Source: Actinokineospora enzanensis DSM 44649
Lineage (GTDB): Bacteria; Actinomycetota; Actinomycetes; Mycobacteriales; Pseudonocardiaceae
Assembly (NCBI RefSeq): GCF_000374445.1
Contig: NZ_KB894403.1
Coordinates: forward strand, 582,435 to 646,434
Length of the DNA stretch: 64,000 bases
Direction: 5' to 3'
A program made the position numbers and the translations under genes. Numbering within the stretch: the stretch's first letter is position 1; each line of letters opens with the position of its first letter. Positions 53,613-63,127 of the stretch are shown in pieces. A model generated the notes under the pieces. The model was given only the letters and a program-made list of their open reading frames with translations. It had not been told where the DNA came from and searched no databases.

Positions 53613-55643
53613 GTGAGCGCGAGCGTGGTCGAGCGGGCGGCGGGGGACGGGATCGGGTTGTCGCGGGCGCGGATGAACGTCGTGTTCGGCACCATCCTGC
53701 TGGGCATGCTGCTGTCCGCGTTGGACCAGACGATCGTGGCGACGGCGTTGCCGACGATCGTCGGGGACGTGGGCGGCGCCGGGCACATGAGCTGGGTGGT
53801 GACCTCCTACATCCTGGCCGAGACGATCGCCACCGTGCTGGCGGGCAAGTTCGGCGACCTGTTCGGCCGCAAGGCGATGTTCCAGGTCAGCGTGGCGGTG
53901 TTCATCGCGGGCTCGTTCTTCTGCGGGCTGGCCGACAATATGGGGCTGCTCATCGCGATGCGGGCCGTGCAGGGGATCGGCGGGGGCGGGATCGCGGTGA
54001 CGGCGACGGCGCTGATCGCGGATGTGATCCCGTTGCGGGAGCGCGGCAAGTACCAGGGTGCGCTGGGCGCGGTGTTCGGCGTGACCACGGTGATCGGCCC
54101 GTTGCTCGGCGGTCTGTTCACCGACCACCTGTCGTGGCGCTGGGCGTTCTACATCAACGTCCCGATCGCCATCGTGGTCATCGCACTGGCCGCGCGCACC
54201 ATTCCCGGCCGCGCGGACCGTGCCACGCCGCGCATCGACTACCTGGGCGTGCTGTTCGTCGCGCTCGGTGCCAGCGGCCTGACCCTGGCGACGACCTGGG
54301 GTGGCACGGAGTACCCCTGGGGTTCGGCCACGATCGTGGGACTGTTCGTCGGGTCGGTGCTCGCCCTGGGTGTCTTCGTGCTGGTCGAACTGCGCGCGGA
54401 GGAGCCGATCCTGCCGATGCGCCTGTTCCGCGGCCGGGTGTTCACGATCGCGTCGCTGCTGAGCTTCATCGTCGGCTTCGCCATGCTGGGCGCGTTGACG
54501 TTCCTGCCGTCGTACCTGCAGTTCGTGTCGGGCACGTCGGCCACCATGTCGGGCATCCGCACGCTGCCGATGATCCTCGGGCTGCTCATCACCGCGCTGG
54601 CCTCCGGACAGGTGATCGGCGCGACCGGCCGCTATCGCGCGTTCCCGATCGCGGGTACGGCCACGATCGCGGTCGGCCTGTTCCTGCTGTCCCGGATGGA
54701 CGAACACACGTCGGTGTTCGTGCAGTCCCTGGACATGTTCCTGCTGGGCGCGGGCATCGGTCTGGCCATGCAGGTGCTCACGATCGTCGTGCAGAACACC
54801 GCCGACTACCGCGATCTCGGCGCCGCCACCTCCGGCGTGACGTTCTTCCGCACGCTGGGCAGCTCCTTCGGCGCGTCGATCATGGGCACGGTCTACACCA
54901 ACCAACTCGGTGACGTCCTGCCCCGCGCCCTCGCCACCACCGGCGTCGCACCCGCCGCCGTGGCGGAGCCGTCACTCGTGCACGTGCTGCCCGACGCGGC
55001 TCGTGCACCGATCGTGCACGCGTATTCGGAGGCATTGCAGATCGTGTTCCTGGCGGGTGTCCCGGTGGCGGTTCTGGGATTCCTGGTGGCGTTGTTCCTG
55101 CCCCAGGTGAGCATTCGCGGCACCGCGCGTGACGCCGTTCGCGGTTCCGGCGAGGGTTTCGCCATGCCGTCCGATCCGCATTCGGATATGCAGCTGGAGA
55201 ACATGATCGGCCGCATTCTCCGGCACCACCCCGAGGCGTCGGCCGAGGTCCTGCGCCATTCCGGCCTGCCGCTGGACATCCCGACCGTCTGGGGACTGGT
55301 CGGTATCCACCTGCGGTCCGAGCTGCTCGGCGTCGGCACCCGTCCCGAGGACATCGAGGACCAGATCCGTGTCCCCCACGGGGTCCTGGAATCCTTCTAC
55401 GACGACATCGTCCGCGCCGGTTATCTGACCCGCTCCGATGACGGCTGTCTGAACCTCACCGCACGCGCCCAGGTCGCGGTGGAGACCCTCACCGACGCGT
55501 GGACCGTGTGGATGCTCGACCAGCTCTCGGACTGGGTGGGCGACCGCGACCCGGCGACTCTGGACGCCCAGGTCCGCGTGGCAGTGCACGGCGTCGCACG
55601 GAAGCTGATGCTGGAACAACAGCGGGAACTGCAACCCGTCTGA
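53613..55643 (+). CDS. DHA2-family (EmrB/QacA) MFS exporter with a C-terminal soluble domain
   Basis: A 676-residue, 14-TM drug:H+ antiporter with motif [15 protein letters not shown] (about 72), motif D1 [14 protein letters not shown] (about 32) and motif C-type [15 protein letters not shown]. After about residue 510 comes a 165-residue soluble tail ([35 protein letters not shown]) that looks like a winged-helix or MarR-like fold. GTG 53613 has GGAGGTG 8 nt upstream; ATG 53598 is possible. It ends 1 bp from the convergent TetR gene. Confidence 0.9.
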   Translation: MSASVVERAAGDGIGLSRARMNVVFGTILLGMLLSALDQTIVATALPTIVGDVGGAGHMSWVVTSYILAETIATVLAGKFGDLFGRKAMFQVSVAVFIAGSFFCGLADNMGLLIAMRAVQGIGGGGIAVTATALIADVIPLRERGKYQGALGAVFGVTTVIGPLLGGLFTDHLSWRWAFYINVPIAIVVIALAARTIPGRADRATPRIDYLGVLFVALGASGLTLATTWGGTEYPWGSATIVGLFVGSVLALGVFVLVELRAEEPILPMRLFRGRVFTIASLLSFIVGFAMLGALTFLPSYLQFVSGTSATMSGIRTLPMILGLLITALASGQVIGATGRYRAFPIAGTATIAVGLFLLSRMDEHTSVFVQSLDMFLLGAGIGLAMQVLTIVVQNTADYRDLGAATSGVTFFRTLGSSFGASIMGTVYTNQLGDVLPRALATTGVAPAAVAEPSLVHVLPDAARAPIVHAYSEALQIVFLAGVPVAVLGFLVALFLPQVSIRGTARDAVRGSGEGFAMPSDPHSDMQLENMIGRILRHHPEASAEVLRHSGLPLDIPTVWGLVGIHLRSELLGVGTRPEDIEDQIRVPHGVLESFYDDIVRAGYLTRSDDGCLNLTARAQVAVETLTDAWTVWMLDQLSDWVGDRDPATLDAQVRVAVHGVARKLMLEQQRELQPV

Positions 55644-55644
55644 C

Positions 55645-56298
55645 TCATCCGCGAGGGTGCCGGGGCGCCAGCAACAGCCCGGTGGCGGCATCGGTGAGCG
55701 CGTGCCCGATCAATCCCCAATCGGCCGCCTCCCCGGTCTCCGCCGCCACCCGTTCCCTTTCCGCGCAGGTATGGATGATCGCCATCCGCACGGCCTGCTC
55801 GCGCAACGCGGCCTGTTCGATCGGCAAATCGGGCATACACGACCAGAGGACGTCCAATGCCTCTTTCCGGTCACCCAGCAGCCGCTCCCCCGACAACCCG
55901 GCCGCGAACGCCGGATCCGTACACACCTGCGCCGTGAACCGAGCGAACCAGCTGGGATTCCCCAACGACGCCAGATGGTCGATGTAGGGCAGCACGAGAC
56001 TGGCCACGTGCACCCGCGGATCGGCCACGCCGTGGGCGCGCTCCACCATGACCTGGGTCCGATCGGCGATATCGCCCCCGTGTGACCGCGCGATGGCATG
56101 GATCAGGTCCGTGCGAGTACCCACGTGGTAGGTCAGGGCCGAGTTGTTCGCCTGGCCCGCGGCCTCCACGATCTGCCGGTTCGAGACCTGCGCGAGCCCG
56201 CGCTCCGCGTAGAGCCGCTCCGCCGTCTGCAGCAGCAGCGCCCGGGTCGCCTCCGCCTGGGCGCGGCGGGGGGTCCGCGGCGGGGTGTCCGTGTTCAT
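55645..56298 (-). CDS. TetR/AcrR family regulator
   Basis: A 217-residue regulator with an N-terminal HTH (LLLQTAERLYAERGLAQVSN, then NSALTYHVGTRTDLIHAI, about 15-60) and a helical ligand-binding domain with Trp and His residues (about 120-190). ATG 56298 has GAGAGG upstream. It is divergent from a P450 and convergent with an MFS exporter; the palindrome at 56372-56383 is a likely operator. It probably responds to the P450 substrate or the exporter's drug. Confidence 0.9.
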   Translation of the reverse strand: MNTDTPPRTPRRAQAEATRALLLQTAERLYAERGLAQVSNRQIVEAAGQANNSALTYHVGTRTDLIHAIARSHGGDIADRTQVMVERAHGVADPRVHVASLVLPYIDHLASLGNPSWFARFTAQVCTDPAFAAGLSGERLLGDRKEALDVLWSCMPDLPIEQAALREQAVRMAIIHTCAERERVAAETGEAADWGLIGHALTDAATGLLLAPRHPRG

Positions 56299-56371
56299 GG
56301 CGTTGATCCTCTCTCTCGCGCGCCCCGATCGCCGTAAGACACGCATCTCAATTCGGTGCTACGGTGACTTA

Positions 56372-56383
56372 AGACGATCGTCT
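56372..56383. promoter_or_regulatory. TetR operator candidate (AGACGATCGTCT)
   Basis: A perfect 12-bp palindrome in the 113-bp divergent TetR/P450 intergenic region, 29 bp before the P450 start and near its likely -10 (TAGTGT, about 56391). Confidence 0.65.
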
Positions 56384-56411
56384 GACCACCTAGTGTCACG
56401 GGGGCACGGAC

Positions 56412-57617
56412 ATGACCACCACGGATCCCAGGCCGTATCCGTTCAGCGAGACCCGACACCTCGACATCGAGCCGCTGTTCGCCGCACTGCGCGCCGAGCA
56501 GCCGCTGATCCGGGTGCGGCTGCCGTTCGGCGAGCCCGCCTGGCTGGCGACCCGCTACGACGACGTGCGCACCGTCCTGGGCGACCCGCGGTTCAGCCGG
56601 GCCGCGGGTGACGGCCGCGACCAGCCGCGGCTGCGACCGTTCGTCCCGCCACCGGGCAACATCCTCAGCCTCGACCCGCCCGACCACAGCAGGCTGCGCA
56701 GGCTGGTGACCAAGGCGTTCACCGTCCGACGGGTCGAACGGCTGCGCCCGCACGTCCAGGGGATCGCCGACCGGCTGGTGGACGCGATGCTCGCGCACGG
56801 CTCGCCCGCCGACCTGGTCGACGAGTTCGCGCTGCCGCTGCCGATCACGGTGATCTGCGAGCTGCTCGGCGTCCCGTACGAGGACCGCGGCGACTTCCGC
56901 GTCTGGTCGGACGCGTTCCTGGCCACCACCAAGTACACACCCGCCGAGGTGGGCGAGTACACGAAACGGATGAACCGGTACCTGGCGGGCCTGGTCGCGC
57001 AGCGCCGGGAGACGCCGACCGACGACCTGATCGGCGGGCTGGTGGTGGCCCGGGACCAGGACGACCGGCTCTCCGAGGACGAGCTGATCTCGCTGATGAT
57101 GACGCTGCTGGTCGCCGGGCACGAGACGACCGCGACACAGATCCCGAACTTCGTGTACGTGCTGCTCACCCATCCCGAGCAGTTGGCGCAGCTGCGAGCG
57201 GATCCCGGGTTGGTGCCGCGCGCGGTGGAGGAGCTGATGCGGTTCGTGCCGTTCGGCACCGGGGCGGGCATTCCGCGATATGCGACGGAGGATGTCGAGC
57301 TTGGCGGGGTCGTGGTGAAGGCGGGGGAACCGGTGCTCGCGTCGATGTCTTCGGCGAACCGGGATGAGACGGTGTTTCCCGACGCGGAGCGGTTTGACCT
57401 GTCTCGTGAACCGGCGGGGCATGTGGGGTTCGGGCATGGGGTGCATCACTGTTTGGGGGCGCCGTTGGCTCGGATGGAGCTTCAGGTCGCGTTGGACACC
57501 TTGCTGCGTCGGTTGCCGGGGCTTCGGTTCGCGGGTGGAGTGGGGGATGTGGTGTGGAAGGTGGGGATGTCTACGCCGGGGCCTGCGCATTTGCCGGTTG
57601 CTTGGGATGTGGCGTGA
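56412..57617 (+). CDS. Cytochrome P450
   Basis: A 401-residue soluble bacterial CYP with I-helix AGHETTATQ (about 236), K-helix ExxR (EELMRF, about 276) and haem loop FGHGVHHCLGAPLARME (Cys about 345). The I-helix acid/alcohol pair is Glu-Thr, common in actinobacterial P450s. The length is normal for the class. No ferredoxin gene is adjacent, so redox partners come from elsewhere. Divergent from TetR, which probably controls it. Substrate unknown; a role in drug or secondary-metabolite oxidation is plausible. Confidence 0.93.
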   Translation: MTTTDPRPYPFSETRHLDIEPLFAALRAEQPLIRVRLPFGEPAWLATRYDDVRTVLGDPRFSRAAGDGRDQPRLRPFVPPPGNILSLDPPDHSRLRRLVTKAFTVRRVERLRPHVQGIADRLVDAMLAHGSPADLVDEFALPLPITVICELLGVPYEDRGDFRVWSDAFLATTKYTPAEVGEYTKRMNRYLAGLVAQRRETPTDDLIGGLVVARDQDDRLSEDELISLMMTLLVAGHETTATQIPNFVYVLLTHPEQLAQLRADPGLVPRAVEELMRFVPFGTGAGIPRYATEDVELGGVVVKAGEPVLASMSSANRDETVFPDAERFDLSREPAGHVGFGHGVHHCLGAPLARMELQVALDTLLRRLPGLRFAGGVGDVVWKVGMSTPGPAHLPVAWDVA

Positions 57618-57811
57618 GGGGTTGTCCGCAAACAGGGCTCGTGATTCATCCACTGGGCTCGATTGGGGGATATTGGCGGTGAGACGAGCTCTGGGGCGGG
57701 GTGCCGGAAGTGCGGTGTTCGGGAGCGCGTCGAAAGGCTGGGCTGTTCGGTGATGCGGGGGCGGGATATCGGCTTGACCCGGATGGGGTGTCGACTTCTA
57801 CCGTGGCCGCC

Positions 57812-58144
57812 ATGACCATCACGATTCGCCGTGCGGATGACGATGAGGTTCTCGGGCATCTGCGGCCCAGTGGGGACTTCTGGCAGCCCATGACCGTGTT
57901 CCACGCCGCCCTCGCCGCGCCGACGACATTGGATGTGGCGGAGGAGTTGGTGCGGCGGGACGGGTTGTCGTGTCTGGCGGAGGCGTGGTGGGTCGAGGAT
58001 GGGGGCGTCTGGCGGGAGGCTCGTATCCAGGAGGCTCGGCCGGATCGGCTGCGGGTGCGGTGGGCTGATCCGATGGTCGACCAGCCCGCGCACGGTGTCT
58101 GGATCGACCCGCGGGCCGTGCGGGTGCAGCGGCACCGGCCCTAG
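57812..58144 (+). CDS. Hypothetical protein
   Basis: A 110-residue soluble protein starting MTITIRRADDDEVLG, with alternating charged strands and a Trp-rich middle (LAEAWWVEDGGVWREARIQ). The frame is open upstream to 57701, but that part is poor in features, and the ATG at 57812 is preferred. No family recognised. It ends near a convergent terminator. Confidence 0.6.
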   Translation: MTITIRRADDDEVLGHLRPSGDFWQPMTVFHAALAAPTTLDVAEELVRRDGLSCLAEAWWVEDGGVWREARIQEARPDRLRVRWADPMVDQPAHGVWIDPRAVRVQRHRP

Positions 58145-58222
58145 GCGGTGGTTCGCTTCTCCCGTCATCGGGCGGCGGCGGCGATCGTGGAGTGGGCGAA
58201 AGCCTCCGGTCATGCGGGACGG

Positions 58223-58262
58223 CCGCCGTGATCGGTCTCCAGGTGGAGACGGATCACGGCGG
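58223..58262. terminator. Convergent hairpin terminator
   Basis: An 11-bp stem (CCGCCGTGATC, 58223-58233, with 58252-58262) containing an inner TCTCC/GGAGA hairpin, between the 57812 gene and the amidase. Two bp before the amidase stop on the opposite strand. Confidence 0.75.
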
Positions 58263-58264
58263 TT

Positions 58265-59578
58265 CTAGGCGTTCGGCCGGAGGGCGGTCTCGACGGATTC
58301 CGCGGTGCGGAGCAGGCGGGTGTCGGCGAAGGGGTGCGACTCCAGGGTGATGCCGACGGCAAGGCCCGTGGCGGTGGTGCCCGCGGGCAGGGTGAGCATG
58401 GGGAGACCTACGACGGTGCCGGGGGCCACGTTGCGGGTGACAGTGGGGAAAGTGGGGACGAGGCGACCATTGTGGGTGATCACGTCGTCCTCGCCGATGT
58501 GTGGCGGGAGGACCGGTGAGGTGGGGAACAGCAGCACGTCGACCCGGGTGAACAGGTCGAGGTAGGCGCGGCGGAGATGCAGGCGGGCGGCTCTGGCGGC
58601 AGCGTAGGCCGCGGAGGTGACCGGGGTGGTGTGCATGGACTCGATCAGGGCGCGGACGTCCGGGGAGGCGATCTTTCCCGGCCAGTCCGACGGGTCCGCG
58701 TGCACTCGCCGGGCGAGCAGGCGGGGGGCCTCGTGGAAGACGAGATCGAAGCCCGCGCCCTCGGCGGTCTCGATGTCGTTCGGCAGGTCGACCTCGATCA
58801 GTCGGGCGCCTGCCTGTTCCAGCGAGGACAACGTTTCTGCCGCGACGCGGGAGAGTTCCGGTTCCAGGTCGGCGTAGCGCCTGCCGACGATGCCGACGCG
58901 TAGGCCCGTGAGCGGGATAGGGGCGTGTGCGGGTTCGCCGGTGATCAGTTCGTCCAGGACGCGGGCGTCGTGGGCGGTGCGGGTGTGCAGGCCGATGGTG
59001 TCGCGGGTGGTGGACAGGTTGACCACGCCGTCGCCCGGGTAGCGGCCGGTGGTGGGGCGGAAGCCGACGATGCCGCAGTAGGACGACGGGACGGTGACCG
59101 AGCCGCCGGTGTCGGTGCCCAGGGCGAACGGGACGGTGCCCAGGGCCACGCAGGCCGCGCTGCCGCCGCTGGAGCCGCCTGCGGTGCGGGCGGGGTCGGC
59201 CGGGTTGCGGACGGGGCCGAACGCACGGTTGTTGCTGGTGATGCCGAAGGCGAGTTCGTGCAGGTTGGTCTTGCCGAGGACCACCCCGCCCAGTGCCTTC
59301 ACCGCGCTGACGACGGTGGCGTCGGCGCAGGCCGGGTCGGTGTCCAGGAGCGGGCTGCCCGCCGTCGTGGACAGGCCCTCGACGTCGATGTTGTCCTTCA
59401 CCGCGAACGGGATGCCCGCGAGCGGGCCCGGTTCGTGGGGTACCGGGTCGGCCAGGTGGAGCCAGTCGCCGTGGGTCGAGGTGGCCGCTCGGGAGGCCGC
59501 CTCGGCGCGGTGGTGGGCGCGGCGCGGGTGGGTGAGGGCGAGCCAGTCGGCGAGGGTGGTGGGGTCCTCGGGGGGCAT
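58265..59578 (-). CDS. Amidase signature family amidohydrolase
   Basis: A 437-residue enzyme of the Ser-cisSer-Lys class: Lys in IPFAVKDNIDVEG (about 68), cis-Ser in GGSSGGSAACVALG (about 140) and nucleophile Ser in GTDTGGSVTVPSSYCG (about 162). No signal peptide, so cytosolic. ATG 59578 has GGAGAGG upstream. GatA function is unlikely because gatB and gatC are absent; a free-standing amide hydrolase is more likely. The substrate cannot be predicted. Confidence 0.9.
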   Translation of the reverse strand: MPPEDPTTLADWLALTHPRRAHHRAEAASRAATSTHGDWLHLADPVPHEPGPLAGIPFAVKDNIDVEGLSTTAGSPLLDTDPACADATVVSAVKALGGVVLGKTNLHELAFGITSNNRAFGPVRNPADPARTAGGSSGGSAACVALGTVPFALGTDTGGSVTVPSSYCGIVGFRPTTGRYPGDGVVNLSTTRDTIGLHTRTAHDARVLDELITGEPAHAPIPLTGLRVGIVGRRYADLEPELSRVAAETLSSLEQAGARLIEVDLPNDIETAEGAGFDLVFHEAPRLLARRVHADPSDWPGKIASPDVRALIESMHTTPVTSAAYAAARAARLHLRRAYLDLFTRVDVLLFPTSPVLPPHIGEDDVITHNGRLVPTFPTVTRNVAPGTVVGLPMLTLPAGTTATGLAVGITLESHPFADTRLLRTAESVETALRPNA

Positions 59579-59705
59579 GCGGGCTCCTCTCCTGGCTCCT
59601 GAACCGGAAAGGGGGACGGTAGGAGGGGTGGCGGGGCCGGTCAATGGACCCCGACGACCCGTGGTGTGCTCTGCGTGCACGACAGGCGCGGCGGTCCTGT
59701 TCGGT

Positions 59706-61676
59706 CTACGCGGGTGGTGTCTCGTCCAGCAGGGCGTCGACCCGGTCGACGTCGGCGTGGTCGGCGGTGGACCGGTACAGGGCGCGGGCGCGCTGCCAGG
59801 CGTCGCGGGCCTCGGCGACGCGGTGCAGGTCACGGAGCACCAGGCCCAGGTTCGACCAGGCCGTGGCCTCGCCCGCGTAGTCCGGTTCGGACCGGGCGGC
59901 GTCGATGGCCAGGTGGCAGGTGCCGATCGCCTCGTCGTGGTGGCCCGCGTTCCACAGCGCGAGGGCGAGGTTGTTCCAGGCGAGCCCGCGGTTGTGGTCG
60001 TCGCCGGTGTCGTCGAACAGGGCGATCGCGCGGCGGGTGGCGGCGACGGACTCCTCGGCGCGGCCGGTGTGCCGCAGGGCGATGCCCAGGTTCATCCACG
60101 ACGTCGCCTCGGCGTGCCGGTCGGCGGCGGCGCGGTGCAGGTCCACGGCGTGCTGGTGGGCGTCGCGGGCCTCGTCGAAGCGGCCGAGGGCGCGCAGGGT
60201 GGTGCCCAGGTTGTCGGCGGCGGCCGCCTCGCCCGCGCGGTCGCCGAAGCGGTGGTAGCGGGCCACGGCGTCGCGGCAGGCGAGCAGGGCTTCGGCGAAC
60301 CGGTGCGACGCGCGCAGGGCGGCGCCGAGGTTGTCGGCGGCCTTGGCCTGGTCGCGGGGTCCGAAGTGGAGGGCGCTGCGGCGGGCGTGCCGGGCGACGA
60401 CGACCCAGTCGGTGAGGTGGTGGTTCCGGTCCAGGTGGTCGGCGAGGGCGGCGGCGAGACGGACGGCGTGGTCGTGGTGGCCGGTGAGGCTGGTCCAGAC
60501 GACCACCGCGACCAGGTTGACGCGTTCCGCGGCCAGCCAGTCGACGGCGTCCTTGAGGTGGTGGAAGCGTTCCACGGGTCCGTGAAGCCGTTGGCGGGCT
60601 TGCTCGGCGGTGAGCGTGTAGTGGTCGAACAGCCGGGCCAGGGCGGACTCGTTCTCGTCCTGGCCGGGTGGGATGTGCGAGCGGACCAGGTCGTGCAGAC
60701 CCCAGCGGCCCGGCGCGGTGGTGCGGACGAGCCGGGCGGCGCGCAGCGCGTGGAGATCGTTCTCGCCCCGGCCGGTCAGCACCGCAACGGCCTCTGTGGA
60801 CAGATCAGGTCCGGGTGCCAGGCACATCAGGCGCAGCATCTCCGCCCGCTGCGGGGCGGTGCGCGACAGGTGCCGCCAGGCAAAGTCCACAATGGAGTCC
60901 GTGGCAAGCCTGCCGGCGAGCACGTCCGGCGACAGCTCCTCCAGCAACGCGCCCGCGATGCGCAGGGACAACGGGAGACCGAGCGCCTGCAGGGCCGGGG
61001 CGTCGGTGAGGTCGTGGTCGCCGAGCAGGAGCCGGGCGGCGTCGGCGTCGAGCGGGCCGAGTGGCACGTGCTGGGCGGGAAGGTCGAGCGGCTCCCGGGA
61101 AGTGACCAGGACGACGTGGTCGCCGGAGTCCGGCAGCAGTGGGAGAACCTGGGCGGGCGTCGAGACGTTGTCCAGGATCAGCAGCGTCCGCTCGCGCCGG
61201 ATCCAGCCCCGGACGGTCTCCGCCGCGACCGGGTCCGGGGCGTGTCCGCGCATGTCGACCAGGAAGACACCGCCGGGGAAGTCCGCCGCGACCCGCCGGG
61301 CGTGGTGCCGGACGAACGTGGTCTTGCCGATGCCGCTCGGCCCGGTCACCATCGTCACGCCCGCGGGCTCCCAGGCGAGCTGCTCGTCGCGGCCCACGAA
61401 GACCTCGTCCACCGGCGAGTCCGGCCCGAGGGTCTCCACCCGCGCGGCGCCGCGGCTGTCGATGTCGGGCGGGCGGGCCGCCGGGGCGGGCCGCACCCGG
61501 ACCTGCCGGACGAACAGGGCGGCCGCGGGCAGCAGGGCGACCATCCAGATGACGACGGCGGGCGGCCGGTTCTCCTCGGCCAGGCTCGGCCAGCCGAACA
61601 GGAGCAGCTCCCACAGGCCCACGACCACGGCCATCACCGCGACCGCCACGAAGAGGGCCTGCCACCACCGCGCCAT
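59706..61676 (-). CDS. Membrane-anchored STAND NTPase with TPR repeats
   Basis: A 656-residue protein: two TM helices at the N-terminus (about 5-27 and 40-58), an NB-ARC-like ATPase (Walker A TGPSGIGKTTFVRHHA, about 110; Walker B RTLLILDNVS, about 170; VLVTSREP sensor, about 195), a winged-helix region (MLRLMCLAPGPDLS), and at least six TPRs from about 390 to 640 (ADNLGAALRASHRFAEAL and similar). This is the AfsR/AP-ATPase class without an N-terminal DNA-binding domain. ATG 61676 is preferred to GTG 61685 because GGGG would abut the latter. A palindrome GCATGATCATGC lies 28 bp upstream. Confidence 0.85.
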   Translation of the reverse strand: MARWWQALFVAVAVMAVVVGLWELLLFGWPSLAEENRPPAVVIWMVALLPAAALFVRQVRVRPAPAARPPDIDSRGAARVETLGPDSPVDEVFVGRDEQLAWEPAGVTMVTGPSGIGKTTFVRHHARRVAADFPGGVFLVDMRGHAPDPVAAETVRGWIRRERTLLILDNVSTPAQVLPLLPDSGDHVVLVTSREPLDLPAQHVPLGPLDADAARLLLGDHDLTDAPALQALGLPLSLRIAGALLEELSPDVLAGRLATDSIVDFAWRHLSRTAPQRAEMLRLMCLAPGPDLSTEAVAVLTGRGENDLHALRAARLVRTTAPGRWGLHDLVRSHIPPGQDENESALARLFDHYTLTAEQARQRLHGPVERFHHLKDAVDWLAAERVNLVAVVVWTSLTGHHDHAVRLAAALADHLDRNHHLTDWVVVARHARRSALHFGPRDQAKAADNLGAALRASHRFAEALLACRDAVARYHRFGDRAGEAAAADNLGTTLRALGRFDEARDAHQHAVDLHRAAADRHAEATSWMNLGIALRHTGRAEESVAATRRAIALFDDTGDDHNRGLAWNNLALALWNAGHHDEAIGTCHLAIDAARSEPDYAGEATAWSNLGLVLRDLHRVAEARDAWQRARALYRSTADHADVDRVDALLDETPPA

Positions 61677-61703
61677 CCGACTCACCCCCGGTACCGACTC
61701 CGA

Positions 61704-61715
61704 GCATGATCATGC
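61704..61715. promoter_or_regulatory. Operator-like palindrome GCATGATCATGC
   Basis: A perfect 12-bp palindrome upstream of the STAND gene, inside the 108-bp gap to the neighbouring membrane-protein gene. Confidence 0.4.
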
Positions 61716-61723
61716 CGCACCGG

Positions 61724-61748
61724 GCGGGCCGGAGCGGGTCCGGCCCGC
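61724..61748 (-). terminator. Hairpin terminator of the redox/surface operon
   Basis: A 10-bp GC-rich stem (61724-61733 with 61739-61748) and a 5-nt loop, 37 bp past the stop of the last gene. Confidence 0.6.
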
Positions 61749-61784
61749 GGGTGCCCACCCGGCCCCCTCGACCGGGCGGACGCG

Positions 61785-62195
61785 CTAGCGGTGCGCCCCC
61801 TGGAGCGCGGCATCCGCCACGGGTTGCCGAGACCTGCGCCGGTACAGCACGTCCGCGGCCAGCAGGACCAGGATGCCGAACTCGGCGACGATGCTCAGCA
61901 ACGCCTGCGGCGCCGGTTCCAGCCCCGCCTCCATGAACCCGAACAGCCCCACCGTCCGCGACATCAGGAACCCCGCCAGCGTCGTCACCGCCACGCCCGC
62001 GGCCAGCAGCCGCAGCATGAGCAGGGAGGTGAACGGCAGCAGGATCGCCAGCGCGAGGGCGCCGGAGGCCTGCAGCAGGAAGCTCGGGCCGATCACCGCG
62101 AGCACCCGGTACCCGTGGATGTAGAGGTCGGCGTGGATGAAGCTGGTGGCCGCCAGGCAAATGGCGGCACCGATGCGCAGGAACACAGACGTCAT
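61785..62195 (-). CDS. Small four-TM membrane protein
   Basis: A 136-residue protein with four TM helices (about 4-21, 35-55, 60-80, 100-118) and a His-containing first loop (SFIHADLYIHGY). Not recognised as a named family. ATG 62195 overlaps the phosphoesterase stop (ATGA), so it is the last gene of the leftward Rieske/cupredoxin operon; it may be a membrane partner in copper or electron handling. Confidence 0.75.
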   Translation of the reverse strand: MTSVFLRIGAAICLAATSFIHADLYIHGYRVLAVIGPSFLLQASGALALAILLPFTSLLMLRLLAAGVAVTTLAGFLMSRTVGLFGFMEAGLEPAPQALLSIVAEFGILVLLAADVLYRRRSRQPVADAALQGAHR

Positions 62196-63127
62196 GCCAG
62201 TTTCACGTCCTTCACCGCGAGCGAATGGGAGCCTTGCCGATATCCGACCTCCCGGATCCCCAACGCGTCGGCGAGCTGCCCGGCCGGGAGGGTGACCGGT
62301 GCGGGGGCCGGGGCGGTGCCGGGCCTGGGGAGCGGGTAGGCCGTGGTGGTGGCGCTGTGGAAGGTGACGTTGCCCTCGGTCTTGGTGAACAGCTGGTGCA
62401 CGTGGCCGTTGAGGCAGGTCACCGAGGCGAACCGGCGCAACAGGTTCAGCACCTGGGCGGCGTCGTCGGTGCCCCAGCCCCACTGCGGGTACATCGCGAA
62501 CAGCGGGATGTGGCTGAACACGACGATGGGCGTGTCCGCGGACAGGCCCGCGACGTCCTTGCGGACGAACTCGATCTGGTCGGTGCCCAGGTGCCCGAGC
62601 TTCTCCAGGCTGAGCGTGTTGACCAGGGCGATGAAGTGCACCCCCTTCAGGTCGAAGCTGTACCAGCCGTCGCCGACCGAGCCCTTGCCGAACGCCGCCC
62701 GGTACTTCTGCCCGGCGTCGTCGACCGAGTCGTGCTCGCCGGGGACGGTGAAGTGCCCGCCCGCGCGCATCGTGCCCATCATCTGCCGGACCTGGTCGAA
62801 CTGGGCCGGTGTGGACAGGTGCGTCAGGTCGCCGGTGTGGATGACGAAATCCGGCTGGTACGGCAGGGAGTTGATCTGGTTGACCGCACGGGTGAACGAG
62901 TCGGTGACGGCGGTGTTGGCCGGGCCGGTGAAACCGATGTGGCTGTCGCTGACCTGCACGAACCGCAACGCGTTCGGGTCGTCCACCACGGGTTCGGCCG
63001 CCGCGCCCGGGGTGTGGATGTGGCTGATCACCTCGCCGCTCGCGACCGTGAGCACGACGGCGGCGCCGAACCAGGCGGTGTGCCGCAGCAGCTGGCGGCG
63101 GGTCATGCCGTGCGGGTCCTCGCTCAC
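62192..63127 (-). CDS. Tat-exported metallophosphoesterase
   Basis: A 311-residue protein with a Tat-type signal (MTRRQLLRHTAWFGAAVVL; twin Arg about 10) and a calcineurin-like phosphoesterase fold: VSDSHIGF (about 58), IHTGDLTHL (about 96), PGEHDS (GNHD variant with Glu, about 128), FSHIPLF (about 198) and NGHVHQLF (about 240). The metal centre residues are all present. GTG 63127 overlaps the cupredoxin stop (GTGA). It acts outside the membrane; the substrate is unknown. Confidence 0.88.
   Translation of the reverse strand: MSEDPHGMTRRQLLRHTAWFGAAVVLTVASGEVISHIHTPGAAAEPVVDDPNALRFVQVSDSHIGFTGPANTAVTDSFTRAVNQINSLPYQPDFVIHTGDLTHLSTPAQFDQVRQMMGTMRAGGHFTVPGEHDSVDDAGQKYRAAFGKGSVGDGWYSFDLKGVHFIALVNTLSLEKLGHLGTDQIEFVRKDVAGLSADTPIVVFSHIPLFAMYPQWGWGTDDAAQVLNLLRRFASVTCLNGHVHQLFTKTEGNVTFHSATTTAYPLPRPGTAPAPAPVTLPAGQLADALGIREVGYRQGSHSLAVKDVKLA

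Noticed and set aside
58265-59578. GatA subunit of Glu-tRNA amidotransferase
   Set aside because: No gatB or gatC nearby and it stands alone; kept as a general amidase.
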